From: Solirubrobacterales bacterium | GTDB taxonomy: Bacteria; Actinomycetota; Thermoleophilia; Solirubrobacterales; Solirubrobacteraceae | DNA: 32,164 bases | Reading direction: 5' to 3' | NCBI GenBank assembly: GCA_025964155.1 | Contig: JAOPZJ010000157.1 | Coordinates: forward strand, 1 to 32,164 | Part shown: in pieces, positions 1 to 7,580 of the stretch | Layout: each line of letters starts with the position of its first letter | Numbering within the stretch: position 1 is the first letter of the stretch | Program-made: the position numbers and the translations under genes | Notes under the pieces: generated by a model | The model's database searches: none | The model's input: the letters and a program-made list of their open reading frames with translations, nothing else | What the model was told of the DNA's origin: nothing

Positions 1-28
1 AGGCACGAGTGCCCCGGAGTGGGACAAC

Positions 29-94
29 ATGTGTATGACTTGCATGCCTGACATCGCTCCGCTCTCCGTGCCGCGGCGTTCGCCAGTGGGGTGA
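29..94 (+). CDS. possible 21-residue Cys-containing leader peptide
   Basis: This short frame reads MCMTCMPDIAPL... and stops with TGA 10 bases before the ATG of the flavoprotein gene. A GGAG at about 16-19 sits nine bases before the ATG, a better ribosome site than the flavoprotein itself has. The peptide begins with a CxxC pair (Cys2, Cys5). It could be a translated leader coupled to the downstream gene, or chance. No family is recognised, and the frame is too short for codon statistics to decide. Confidence 0.3.
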   Translation: MCMTCMPDIAPLSVPRRSPVG

Positions 95-104
95 GACGGC
101 TCGC

Positions 105-1208
105 ATGGTGCACGTCACCCCGCAGCCACGGCGCCACGGCGTCATCGACCCGCGGCGGGTCCTGGTCGTCGGCGGCGGGGTCTCCGCACTTGAGGCGCTC
201 ATTGCCCTGCGCGACATCGGGAGCGGCCTGCTGCGGCTGGAGCTGGTCAGCCCGTCGAGGAGCTTCGTCCTGGACCCACAGCTCGTCGACCGGCCGCAGG
301 GTGCGACCCCCGTGGAGATCGACGTGGACGAGTTCTGCGCGGATCTCGGCGTGCGACTGCATGTCGGCGAGCCGGCGGCCGTGGAGCAGCTGACCCGCAC
401 GCTGCGGCTGGCTGACGGGCACACGCTGGGTTACGACGAGTTGCTCATCGCCTGTGGCGCACTGCCGTTCGCGCCGTACGCGGGCATTCGCACCCTCGGT
501 CTCGGCGCGCTGTCCGATCAGCTCGCCGCACTTCGGCCGGGTCGGCTGTCGATCGTCGTGCCGCCCGGTGTGGCGTGGACGTTCCCCGCCTACCAGCTGG
601 CCTTGCTCGCCGCCGGCGAACTTGCGATCCGAGTCGAGGTCATCACGACGGAACGCCGCCCCCTGGAGCTTTTCGGTGAACGTGCGCCGGGGATGGTGAC
701 CGAGCTGCTCGCCCACGCCGGGGTCACTGTCCTTCCGCGTTGCGTCGTCCCGCCCGGATCTGATCTCTTCACGCTGCTGGACAATGCGATCGCCCTACCG
801 CTCGTGCGCGGGCCCGGACTCGTGGGCCTGCCGACAGAGGGCGACGGCTTTCTTCCTGTGGATGCGCCCGGGCGCGTGCTCGGCGCAACGTCCGTGCACG
901 CGGCCGGGGACGTCACGAGCAGGCCGTTGAAAGAGCATGGGCTGGCGGCCCAGGATGCCGGCATCGCGGCCACCGACATCGCGCGGGAGGCCGGTGCCTC
1001 ACGCGCGGGGAAACCGGCACCGCGCGTGCTTCGCGGCACGCTCGTCGCGACTGATGGCACAACGGTGCATCTGCGCCGTGTCCTTGACGGGCGCGACGCC
1101 GGCGCTGCGTCGCCAGAGCCGCTGTGGCCCCCGCGGGCGGCGACGGGCGCGTGGCGCCTGACCTCTTGGCTGGAGCACCGCCCCGAGCCGGCGGCCAGCG
1201 CAACCTGA
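105..1208 (+). CDS. FAD-dependent pyridine nucleotide-disulfide-type oxidoreductase (NDH-2/SQR-like), copy 1
   Basis: This 367-residue flavoprotein has an N-terminal Rossmann dinucleotide fold (VLVVGGGVSALEAL, about residues 21-34), a central LLIACGALPF segment, and the late FAD-binding motif HAAGDVTS near residue 267. These are the marks of the two-dinucleotide-binding-domain flavoproteins that include type II NADH dehydrogenase and sulfide:quinone reductase. There is no CxxxxC redox disulfide, the three SQR cysteines are not evident, and no C-terminal membrane helix is seen, so substrate and acceptor are unknown. It is a clear paralogue of the gene at 3634-4767, which lies in the opposite orientation on the other side of the two-component pair. 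The start is uncertain: the ribosome site before ATG 105 is weak, and translation may be coupled to the tiny upstream frame. Its stop abuts the stop of the convergent regulator gene with no gap. Confidence 0.85.
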   Translation: MVHVTPQPRRHGVIDPRRVLVVGGGVSALEALIALRDIGSGLLRLELVSPSRSFVLDPQLVDRPQGATPVEIDVDEFCADLGVRLHVGEPAAVEQLTRTLRLADGHTLGYDELLIACGALPFAPYAGIRTLGLGALSDQLAALRPGRLSIVVPPGVAWTFPAYQLALLAAGELAIRVEVITTERRPLELFGERAPGMVTELLAHAGVTVLPRCVVPPGSDLFTLLDNAIALPLVRGPGLVGLPTEGDGFLPVDAPGRVLGATSVHAAGDVTSRPLKEHGLAAQDAGIAATDIAREAGASRAGKPAPRVLRGTLVATDGTTVHLRRVLDGRDAGAASPEPLWPPRAATGAWRLTSWLEHRPEPAASAT

Positions 1209-1850
1209 TTACGCGCCCTCGAGGAGCCCGTGGTCCAGTGCGTAGCGTACGAGCTCCGCGCGAGTTGACCGTCCGAGCTTTTGCTGGATGTGCGCGCGGT
1301 GGGTCTCCACCGTCCGGACCGACAGGAAGAGCCGCTCGCCGATCTCGGCGTTCGTGTGGCCGAGTGCGATGAGCCGCAGGACTTCGGCCTCGCGCTCGGA
1401 CAGATCGTCCGGCGGTCCGGCTGGGTGCTCTGGCGTCGTCGCGAGCCGGGCTCCCAGGGCTGGGTTGAGATAGGTGCCGCCGTCGGCGGCGCGACGCACC
1501 GCTTCCACGAGCTCGGTGTCGGCGGCTTCCTTAAGGACGTACCCGAGGGCACCCGCGCGCAGTGCGCGGCGGGCGTATTCGGGGTCCTCCTGCATGGTGA
1601 GGATGACCGTTTTGGTGTCCGGGCACCGTTCGCTCACGCCGGGCAGGGCGTCCAGCGACGACTGTTCACCGGGCATGTTGAGGTCGAGGATCAAGACGTC
1701 CGGCTTGTGCCCGAGGACGGCTCGAAGCGCCCCGTCGACATCGGAGGCCTCGGCGACGACCTCGAAGCCAGGATCGGCATCAAGGAGCAGCCGGAGGCCG
1801 GCACGGACGACGCCGTGGTCATCGGCAAGGACGATGCGGATCGGCGTCAC
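1209..1850 (-). CDS. NarL/FixJ-family LuxR-type response regulator
   Basis: This 213-residue two-domain regulator has a receiver domain (residues 3-120) with acidic pocket Asp10-Asp11, phospho-acceptor Asp56 in LILDLNMPG, the switch Thr in VILTMQED and the conserved Lys in GYVLKEA. A C-terminal LuxR-type helix-turn-helix begins LSEREAEVLRLIALGHTNAE and should bind DNA once phosphorylated. The GTG at 1848-1850 is chosen because an AGGG sits eight bases upstream; a GTG two codons earlier is too close to it. The gene is divergent from the histidine kinase at 1911, 60 bases away, so the two probably share a promoter region and form a cognate pair. The open frame extends far upstream on this strand, but that part is a shadow of the kinase gene. 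Confidence 0.93.
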   Translation of the reverse strand: MTPIRIVLADDHGVVRAGLRLLLDADPGFEVVAEASDVDGALRAVLGHKPDVLILDLNMPGEQSSLDALPGVSERCPDTKTVILTMQEDPEYARRALRAGALGYVLKEAADTELVEAVRRAADGGTYLNPALGARLATTPEHPAGPPDDLSEREAEVLRLIALGHTNAEIGERLFLSVRTVETHRAHIQQKLGRSTRAELVRYALDHGLLEGA

Positions 1851-1910
1851 AGGCACGACCCTACGACCTGCACGCACGACTCGCACGGGAGCCGAGCTGC
1901 TGTGCGCCTT

Positions 1911-3605
1911 ATGCTCGACCGTATTCCTTTGGTTGCTGCAGATGATGACGGTCCCCCGGGTCGCGTGGATCGGTTGCGTCAGCTGTTGGACGTCGGTCGC
2001 TCGCTGACGGCTGAGCTTGACCTCGACCACCTCCTGGAGCGCGTGATGCAGACCGCTCGTGAGCTGTGCGGCGCGCGGTACGCCGCGCTCGGTGTGCTCG
2101 ACGAGGAACGGCGCGAGCTGGCGCAGTTCCTGACCGCCGGGGAGGACCCGGCGGTCCATACGGCGATCGGCCACCTGCCGCGAGGCCGCGGCATCCTCGG
2201 GCTGCTCATCGACCAGCCGGTGCCGATCCGGCTGCATGACGTCTCCGACCACCCGCGCTCCTACGGCTTCCCGCCCGGGCACCCGCCGATGCGCAACTTC
2301 CTCGGCGCGCCGATCGTGGTCCGCGGCGAGGCATGGGGCAACCTGTACCTGACCGAGAAGGAGGGTGCGGAGGACTTCGACGACCACGACCTCGAGGCGA
2401 TCGTCGTGCTTGCCGAGTGGGCGGCGATCGCGATCGACAACGCCAGGCTGTTCGGGACGTCCGAGCGACGGCGGGTCGAGCTCGAGCGCGCGGTCCGCGG
2501 CATGGAGGCCACACGGGACATCGCGCTGGCCCTCGGAGGTGAAACGGAACTGGATCGTGTCCTCGAGCTGATCGTCAAGCGCGGCCGCGCGCTCGTGGAC
2601 GCCGACGCGCTGCTGATCTGGCTGGTCGATCAGGACGTGCTCCGGCTCGCCGCGCACGCCGGCAACGCGACGCCGCCGGCGGGCGCCGAGATTCCCTTCA
2701 CCGGCTCTACGGCGGGCGCGGCGTTGAGCAGCGGTGAGCCGATTCGCGTCGAGGATGCCTCGACCGCCCTCATCGTCGACCCGGCGCGGTTCGGACTTGG
2801 CGGAGCCCGGAGCGCGCTGATCGTGCCGCTGCTCTTCCGCGGGCGTGGTCTGGGGGTGCTCGCCGCCTTTGACCACATGGGCCAGGCCGCGACATTCTCC
2901 GACGACGACGAGCGCGCGCTGCGGTCCTTTGCGGCCAGCGCGGCGACCGCCGTCGCCACCGCACACAGCGTGGAGGCGCGGCGGCTGCGCGACTCGATCG
3001 GCGCCGCAGAAGCCGAGCGCCGCCGCTGGGCGCGCGATCTCCACGACGAGACGCTGCAGGGTCTCGGGGCGACGAAGCTGGCGCTGTCGGCTGCGCTGCG
3101 CGGCGACCCGGCTGCGGCACGGCGGCAGATCGAGGGAGCAGTCGCGCAACTCGAGCGCGAGATCGGAGCGCTGCGGGGCATCATCGCCGACCTGCGGCCG
3201 CCCGCGCTGGACGAGCTCGGCCTCGAGCCGGCACTACGGACGCTCGCCGAGCGGGTCGGTGCCTCGCACGGGCTGGCGCTGGACCTCAACCTGGAACTCG
3301 GGGAGCGCCGCCTGGACCCGGACATCGAGACGATCGCCTACCGCGTGGCCCAGGAGGCCCTGACGAACGTCACCAAACATGCGGCGGCGACCGGCGTGCG
3401 GCTGGAGCTCCGCGCCACGGCCTCCGCGCTGGAGCTGAGCGTGCGCGACGACGGGTGCGGGTTCGCGGAGCCCGCGGCTGAGCGGTCCGGCGGCTATGGC
3501 ATTACCGGGATGCGCGAACGCGCGGAGATCGGCGGGGGCCGCCTGCGAGTCGAGGGTGGCGTCGGCGGCGGAACGACCGTCGCGCTGATGCTCCCGCTGC
3601 GGTAG
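1911..3605 (+). CDS. GAF-GAF sensor histidine kinase, DosS/DevS-like
   Basis: This 564-residue soluble kinase has GAF domain 1 (about 30-185), GAF domain 2 (about 205-360), a HisKA_3 dimerisation domain with phospho-acceptor His378 in ARDLHDETLQGLG, and a C-terminal HATPase with N box (QEALTNVTKHA) and G boxes (DDGCGF, GGYGITGMRERAE). GAF1 carries the stretch YGFPPGHPPMRNFLGAPI followed by GNLYLTEKEG. This closely matches the GAF-A domain of the mycobacterial DosS/DosT haem sensors, where a His in the HPPM region ligates haem; the equivalent here would be His124. A gas- or redox-sensing role is therefore likely but inferred. There is no membrane segment. ATG 1911 is chosen; GTG 1902, ten bases after GGGAG (1887-1891), is a real alternative. 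The partner regulator is divergent, and flavoprotein genes lie on both sides. Confidence 0.92.
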   Translation: MLDRIPLVAADDDGPPGRVDRLRQLLDVGRSLTAELDLDHLLERVMQTARELCGARYAALGVLDEERRELAQFLTAGEDPAVHTAIGHLPRGRGILGLLIDQPVPIRLHDVSDHPRSYGFPPGHPPMRNFLGAPIVVRGEAWGNLYLTEKEGAEDFDDHDLEAIVVLAEWAAIAIDNARLFGTSERRRVELERAVRGMEATRDIALALGGETELDRVLELIVKRGRALVDADALLIWLVDQDVLRLAAHAGNATPPAGAEIPFTGSTAGAALSSGEPIRVEDASTALIVDPARFGLGGARSALIVPLLFRGRGLGVLAAFDHMGQAATFSDDDERALRSFAASAATAVATAHSVEARRLRDSIGAAEAERRRWARDLHDETLQGLGATKLALSAALRGDPAAARRQIEGAVAQLEREIGALRGIIADLRPPALDELGLEPALRTLAERVGASHGLALDLNLELGERRLDPDIETIAYRVAQEALTNVTKHAAATGVRLELRATASALELSVRDDGCGFAEPAAERSGGYGITGMRERAEIGGGRLRVEGGVGGGTTVALMLPLR

Positions 3606-3633
3606 CGCTCACCGAGGTCGCGGCCGGCACGGT

Positions 3634-4767
3634 TCAAGCGCTCAGCGCTTGCGCGACGTGGCCGAGCGTGTAGTGCCCCAGCTCGCCGCGGCGATAGCTC
3701 AGCCAGCGCGCCACTCGCCAGGCGCAGACGACGCTCGAGGGCTGCCACAACGGCCGGTCGTCGGCACGGCCGGCATCCAGGCCGTCAAGTGCGCGGCGCA
3801 GGTAGAGCTCCTGTCCGCCGGGGGTGGTGAGCTTGCCCCGCAGGACCGGGGTGTACGGGACACGTGGGGTGTTGCCGGCGCACGAGCGCACGATCTCCGC
3901 GGCCGCGGTGTCGGCCTGCTGGGCGGCAAGGCCACCCTGTTTGACCGCGCCGTTGGTCGCGTCGCCGGCGGCATAGACGTCATCCGTGCCGGGAACGGCC
4001 ATGTGCGCATCGACCTGCACGTATCCGCGCCCGTCGAGCGGGAGGCCGGCGAGTGCCGGGCCGTTGAGCAACGGCAGCGAGATCACGGTGTCGGCCAGGT
4101 CGGTCACCGACGAGCCCGGCTCCGGCGCGCCGCCTGTCTCGACGAGCACGCGGTGGCGGTCCAGTAGGGCACGCGTGGCGGCATGTGTGCCGGGCCCGAA
4201 GACCTCCAGCGGGACCGTTTCGCCGGTGATGACGCGCACATCGCGTCCTGCTCCGGCGGTCAGCAGCGCGAGCTCGTACGCGGGCAGCGTCCAGCTCGTG
4301 CCGGCGGGGACGACGATGGCGACGCTGCCCGAGGTGCCCGTCGCAAGCGTCTTGGGAAGAGCGCCGAAGCCCAGCGTGCGCGTCGCGGCATAGGCGAGTG
4401 CGGGCTGCGCGCCGGGCGCCAGCAGCAGCCGCTCGTAGTCCAGCCGCTCACCTCCGGCGGTGCGGACCTGTCGCGCGTCGGCGTCCACGCCGGTGACGGT
4501 GCCCGACACAAAGCGTGCCCCGAACGCGCGGCACAGCCGTTCGAGATCGATGCGGAGCGGCGGCCCACCCCATGGCTCCCCGAGGATCTGCGGGCGCAGC
4601 AGGAACGACGGATGACCGGCGACGACCTGTAGACGTAGGCGGCGGTCGCCGAGGTCCGCGAGCGCCATCAGCGCCTCGACCGCCGCGATTCCGCCGCCGA
4701 TGATCAACACTTCTCGCCCGTGCACGGGCAAGTGGCCGCCTGATCCGTCATTGGACACCAGCATCAT
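3634..4767 (-). CDS. FAD-dependent pyridine nucleotide-disulfide-type oxidoreductase, copy 2
   Basis: This 377-residue protein is homologous over its whole length to the product of 105-1208: VLIIGGGIAAVEALMAL at the N-terminus, LLLAPGAQPALAYAATRTLG, VPAGTSWTLPAYELALL and VYAAGDATNG as the second FAD motif. The only cysteine that appears to align between the copies is the one in LERLCRAFGA / VDEFCADLGV, so a catalytic disulfide is unlikely. The start is well supported: AGGAG lies seven bases before ATG 4767. It is convergent with the kinase gene (28-base gap), and a CAAGCGC-TCA-GCGCTTG hairpin (3635-3651) overlaps its last codons without a T run. The electron donor and acceptor cannot be told from sequence. 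Its placement suggests that it and copy 1 are targets of, or linked to, the DosS-like sensor pair between them. Confidence 0.88.
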   Translation of the reverse strand: MMLVSNDGSGGHLPVHGREVLIIGGGIAAVEALMALADLGDRRLRLQVVAGHPSFLLRPQILGEPWGGPPLRIDLERLCRAFGARFVSGTVTGVDADARQVRTAGGERLDYERLLLAPGAQPALAYAATRTLGFGALPKTLATGTSGSVAIVVPAGTSWTLPAYELALLTAGAGRDVRVITGETVPLEVFGPGTHAATRALLDRHRVLVETGGAPEPGSSVTDLADTVISLPLLNGPALAGLPLDGRGYVQVDAHMAVPGTDDVYAAGDATNGAVKQGGLAAQQADTAAAEIVRSCAGNTPRVPYTPVLRGKLTTPGGQELYLRRALDGLDAGRADDRPLWQPSSVVCAWRVARWLSYRRGELGHYTLGHVAQALSA

Positions 4768-4980
4768 CGGTCGTCTCCTGGTCGCGGTGAACTGAAGTCA
4801 GCGTCGCAGCGTGGCACCGACACGTCATCGGTAACAACGGCGGCGCCGGCCGGTGAGAACTACCGTCGACGAGCGGCGTTTCGCGCGGGAAGTCCGCAGC
4901 TGCCGTGCGGGAAGCAGCCGATGGCGACGGCGTTCTGACCAGGAACAGTGGGGGCCGTCCCCTACAACTGGAGCACACCA

Positions 4981-5604
4981 ATGTCTCGTCCGTTTCGCCT
5001 TGGCGGCATCGTCGCCGGGCTCATCCTCATCGTCTTCGGCGCCGGCGCCATCGTCACTGGTCTCGCCGGCCGCCACGAGATCAGCACCAACCTCAAGCAA
5101 GAGCAGATCGTCGGCACCGCCGACATGAAGCCCTCGCTCATCGCGAAGGCGGTCAAGGAAGCCGGGTTGCAGGGCGTCACGTTGCCGACGTGCGACGTGG
5201 CGGGCAAACCGATCACGGACGGTGGCGCGGCCAAGTGCTTCGCCAGCTACATGCGCATCCACGCCCTCGAGGCGACCGGCGGCAAGACGTACTCCCAGAT
5301 GCCGCAGTTCGTGACCGCGGACGGCAAGGGGACCGACAGCTCGGCCGCGGCCCTCAAGGACCCGAAGACGGGCAAGCCGCAGAGCAACCAAGCCCGCCAG
5401 GTGTGGATCACCGAGACCGCGCTCAGCACCGCGCTCAACACCTCGTTCTTCGCGTCCTCCGTCGCCCTGTTCGCGATCGTGATGGGTGTCGCGCTGTTGC
5501 TCGGCGGCGTCGGCTTCCTCGTGCTCGCATTGGAGCTCCTCGGGCGCGTCGGTCTGCGACGCAGGACCGACCTGCCGCACACCACGGCACCCGTCGCAGG
5601 CTGA
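4981..5604 (+). CDS. two-helix membrane protein of the actinobacterial family often mislabelled LigA
   Basis: This 207-residue protein has one helix near the N-terminus (about 9-29, GIVAGLILIVFGAGAIVTGL), an extracytoplasmic domain of about 115 residues, and a second helix near residues 161-187 (ALFAIVMGVALLLGGVGFLV). The start of the outer domain, LKQEQIVGTADM, and the late KTYSQMPQ resemble actinobacterial two-TM proteins that databases label 'aromatic ring-opening dioxygenase LigA' without enzymatic support; I see no dioxygenase residues. ATG 4981 is preferred over ATG 4948 because GGAG lies seven bases upstream and the signal-anchor then starts correctly. The 213 bases upstream, shared with the divergent flavoprotein gene, contain short dyads such as ACCGA-N7-TCGGT but no clear promoter. 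Function unknown. Confidence 0.75.
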   Translation: MSRPFRLGGIVAGLILIVFGAGAIVTGLAGRHEISTNLKQEQIVGTADMKPSLIAKAVKEAGLQGVTLPTCDVAGKPITDGGAAKCFASYMRIHALEATGGKTYSQMPQFVTADGKGTDSSAAALKDPKTGKPQSNQARQVWITETALSTALNTSFFASSVALFAIVMGVALLLGGVGFLVLALELLGRVGLRRRTDLPHTTAPVAG

Positions 5605-5637
5605 AGAACGCTGATGCGTGCGCTGCTCCGAGCCGTT

Positions 5638-5886
5638 CTACCGGTCCGAGAGCTTGCGCCGCCTGCGGGAGGGCTGGCTTCCCCAGATGCCGCCCTTCGG
5701 TCCGAGCAGGCCGAGGGGCGACGCCTTCAGCACGGCGCGGTTGGCGCCGGCCCGCGGACGCCAGTTCGCCTGTCTGGCTGCCCGCGTCGCTTCCTGCGGA
5801 GCGGCCGACGAATACGACACTGCGATCTTGCGAGCGATGCGTTTGGGTGAGCTGGGGGCTGTGCGGTCCATGTCGATGAGTGTCAT
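5638..5886 (-). CDS. small basic hypothetical protein
   Basis: This is an 82-residue frame from ATG 5886 with a very basic tail (QPSRRRRKLSDR). It is not recognised. In favour of it being real: about 80% of codons end in G or C, as in the neighbours, and a perfect 16-base dyad sits 20 bases before the ATG. Against: no good ribosome site is visible, and a frame also exists on the other strand. A longer start at 5943 would add 19 residues, but it would put the dyad inside the gene. It is convergent with the membrane-protein gene ending at 5604. Confidence 0.45.
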   Translation of the reverse strand: MTLIDMDRTAPSSPKRIARKIAVSYSSAAPQEATRAARQANWRPRAGANRAVLKASPLGLLGPKGGIWGSQPSRRRRKLSDR

Positions 5887-5906
5887 GTGCGGGCGCCCGG
5901 CCGACG

Positions 5907-5922
5907 GGTGATTCCGATCACC
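5907..5922. promoter_or_regulatory. 16-base palindromic operator candidate
   Basis: GGTGAT-TCCG-ATCACC is a perfect inverted repeat with six-base arms, 20 bases upstream of the ATG of the small gene at 5886. The size is typical of a dimeric repressor site. No -35/-10 pair was recognised around it. Confidence 0.4.
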
Positions 5923-5989
5923 AATGGGGCAGATCCCTATCAACAGCCGGGCGGGCCAGTCTGGCTACACAAAGGTAGACTAATGGTGC

Positions 5990-7450
5990 TCAGTGGGCAA
6001 AGACGGGCTGAGTCGACGGCGCGGGCTCCGGGACCCGGCGGGGTAGCAACGTGCCGCACACCACCGCCCCGACGGTGAAGATCGCCGCCGACCACCAGAA
6101 CGCCGTGGTGTAGCCGTGAACGGCCGCTTCGGCCAGCAGCTGCGCGTTCGGGCGCTGACTGCCGACGTAGCTCGTCACCGCCCCGGAGGCGAGCGTGCTC
6201 AGGAGCGCCGTGCCGATCGAGCCACCGACCTGCTGCCCGGTGTTGACCATCGCAGAGGCGACGCCCGCATCGTGAGCGGGGACACCGAGGGTCGCGGTGC
6301 TCATCGAGGGGGCCATGACCAGACCGAGCCCGAGGCCCATCACGAGCAGGCCGGGGAGGACGTCGGCGGCGTAGGTCGAGTCGACGGTGACGCCGGTGAA
6401 GAACAGCATCGCCAGGGCGCCGAAGACCATGCCCGCGGTGACCAGCGGACGGGGGCCGAACCGCGGCACGAGCTTGCTCGTCCCGAGCGTGGCGGTGACC
6501 ATGATCACGCCCATCATCGGCAGGAAGCCCAGGCCCGTCTTGACCGGGGAGAAGCCGAGGGTCTGCTGCATGTAGTACGTGAGGAACAGGAAGACGCCGA
6601 ACATGCCCGCGCCGACGATGCCGACGGCGAGGTAGGCGCCGCCGCGGCCACGGTCCAGGACGACCCGCAGCGGCAGGAGCGGGTGCTGCACGCGACGCTC
6701 GATCGCCACGAAGCCGGCGAGGAGGGCGACCGCGGCGACCAGCGCACCGATCGTCAGCGGTGCGCTCCAGCCGGCCGTCTCGGCGTTGGCGAAGCCGAAG
6801 ACGAGCGAGAACAGGCCACCGGTCACGGTGAGCGTGCCGGGGATGTCGATGCGCGGCCTGTCCGCCGCGACCTGATTGTGAAGCAGGCGGGTGGCGGCCA
6901 GGGCGGTCGGCACCGCGAACAGGAGGTTCACGTAGAGGCACCAGCGCCAGCTCAGGTACTCCGTCAGGACGCCGCCCAGCAGCAGGCCGGCGGCGGCGCC
7001 GGAGCCGGCGATGGCGCCGAAGACGCCGAAGGCAGTGCCGCGCTCCTTGGGCTCGGTGAAGGTGGTGGTCAGCAGCGAGAGCGCCGTGGGAGCCAGGAGG
7101 GCGCCGAACGCACCCTGCAGGGCGCGCGCGCCGACGAGCACGCCGAAGCTGGGCGCAAATCCGCCGAGCGCCGAGGCGCCGGCAAAGCCGATGAGGCCGA
7201 TGACGAAGACGCGCTTGCGTCCGACGATGTCGCCGATGCGTCCGCCGAGCAGCAGCAGGCTGCCGAACGCCAGGGCGTAGGCGGTGACGACCCACTGCCG
7301 GGAGTTGTCGGAGAAGCCGAGGGACTGCTGTGCGGACGGCAGGGCGATGTTCACGATGGTGGCGTCGAGGACGACCATCAGCTGGGCCAGGCCGATGACG
7401 GCGAGGATGAGCCAGCGGCGTTCGTGGTGCGGGTTCTCTACGGGTGGCAT
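5990..7450 (-). CDS. MFS transporter, DHA2 (14-TM, EmrB/QacA-like) drug:H+ antiporter
   Basis: This 486-residue inner-membrane exporter has about 14 hydrophobic segments. It carries the early signature LAQLMVVLDATIVNIALPSA, motif A LGGRIGDIVGRKRVF between TM2 and TM3, and a motif-C-like glycine-rich helix (AGSGAAAGLLLGGVL) in TM5, together typical of DHA2 proton antiporters. The substrate cannot be predicted. ATG 7450 is preferred over 7486 because GGAG lies seven bases upstream and the product then begins MPPVENPHHERRW, a normal cytoplasmic N-terminus. The gene is preceded by a leader hairpin and two tandem dyads, so control by a TetR- or MarR-type repressor is likely, but no regulator gene lies next to it. 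The final helix is followed by a short basic tail. Confidence 0.93.
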   Translation of the reverse strand: MPPVENPHHERRWLILAVIGLAQLMVVLDATIVNIALPSAQQSLGFSDNSRQWVVTAYALAFGSLLLLGGRIGDIVGRKRVFVIGLIGFAGASALGGFAPSFGVLVGARALQGAFGALLAPTALSLLTTTFTEPKERGTAFGVFGAIAGSGAAAGLLLGGVLTEYLSWRWCLYVNLLFAVPTALAATRLLHNQVAADRPRIDIPGTLTVTGGLFSLVFGFANAETAGWSAPLTIGALVAAVALLAGFVAIERRVQHPLLPLRVVLDRGRGGAYLAVGIVGAGMFGVFLFLTYYMQQTLGFSPVKTGLGFLPMMGVIMVTATLGTSKLVPRFGPRPLVTAGMVFGALAMLFFTGVTVDSTYAADVLPGLLVMGLGLGLVMAPSMSTATLGVPAHDAGVASAMVNTGQQVGGSIGTALLSTLASGAVTSYVGSQRPNAQLLAEAAVHGYTTAFWWSAAIFTVGAVVCGTLLPRRVPEPAPSTQPVFAH

Positions 7451-7460
7451 CGGGGCTCCG

Positions 7461-7498
7461 GGTCGTAAGTGGAGTGGGGCTCTCAACTTCTTACGACC
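7461..7498 (-). promoter_or_regulatory. 9-bp inverted repeat in the leader of the exporter gene
   Basis: GGTCGTAAG (7461-7469) and CTTACGACC (7490-7498) are perfect 9-base complements separated by 20 bases. In the transcript this would be a hairpin ending just before the CGGAG ribosome site of the exporter, with a GAGCCCC sequence both in the loop and overlapping the ribosome site. It may be a translational control hairpin or a DNA operator with widely spaced half-sites. Confidence 0.5.
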
Positions 7499-7514
7499 AC
7501 CGTAGCACGGAAAC

Positions 7515-7549
7515 GGAGAAGCTCTCTCCGAATGGAGAAGATTTCTCCG
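7515..7549. promoter_or_regulatory. tandem operator pair upstream of the exporter
   Basis: Two copies of a 16-base dyad, GGAGAAGCTCTCTCCG (7515-7530) and GGAGAAGATTTCTCCG (7534-7549), match at 14 of 16 positions with a 19-base period. Each copy is itself an inverted repeat (GGAGA...TCTCC). This is the arrangement expected for two repressor dimers lying on nearly the same face of the helix, in the control region of the exporter. Confidence 0.7.
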
Positions 7550-7580
7550 ATTAGGTGATGGCGGTCACACTCGAGCGGGC

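Noticed and set aside
1209-3149. 646-residue minus-strand frame covering regulator and kinase
   Set aside because: Only the last 213 codons show protein motifs; the rest is the high-GC shadow of the kinase gene on the other strand.
3635-3651. CAAGCGC-TCA-GCGCTTG as a terminator between the kinase and flavoprotein genes
   Set aside because: The stem lies within the final codons of the flavoprotein gene, is short and has no T run on either strand.
4952-4966. DosR-box-like sequence GGGGGCCGTCCCC upstream of the two-TM protein
   Set aside because: Spacing and centre do not match the DosR consensus (GGGAC...GTCCC), and G/C-rich dyads are common here by chance.
6116-7468. 450-residue plus-strand frame opposite the exporter
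   Set aside because: Composition rich in Gly, Asp, Glu, Arg, no hydrophobic or domain pattern, while the minus strand gives a textbook 14-TM transporter.
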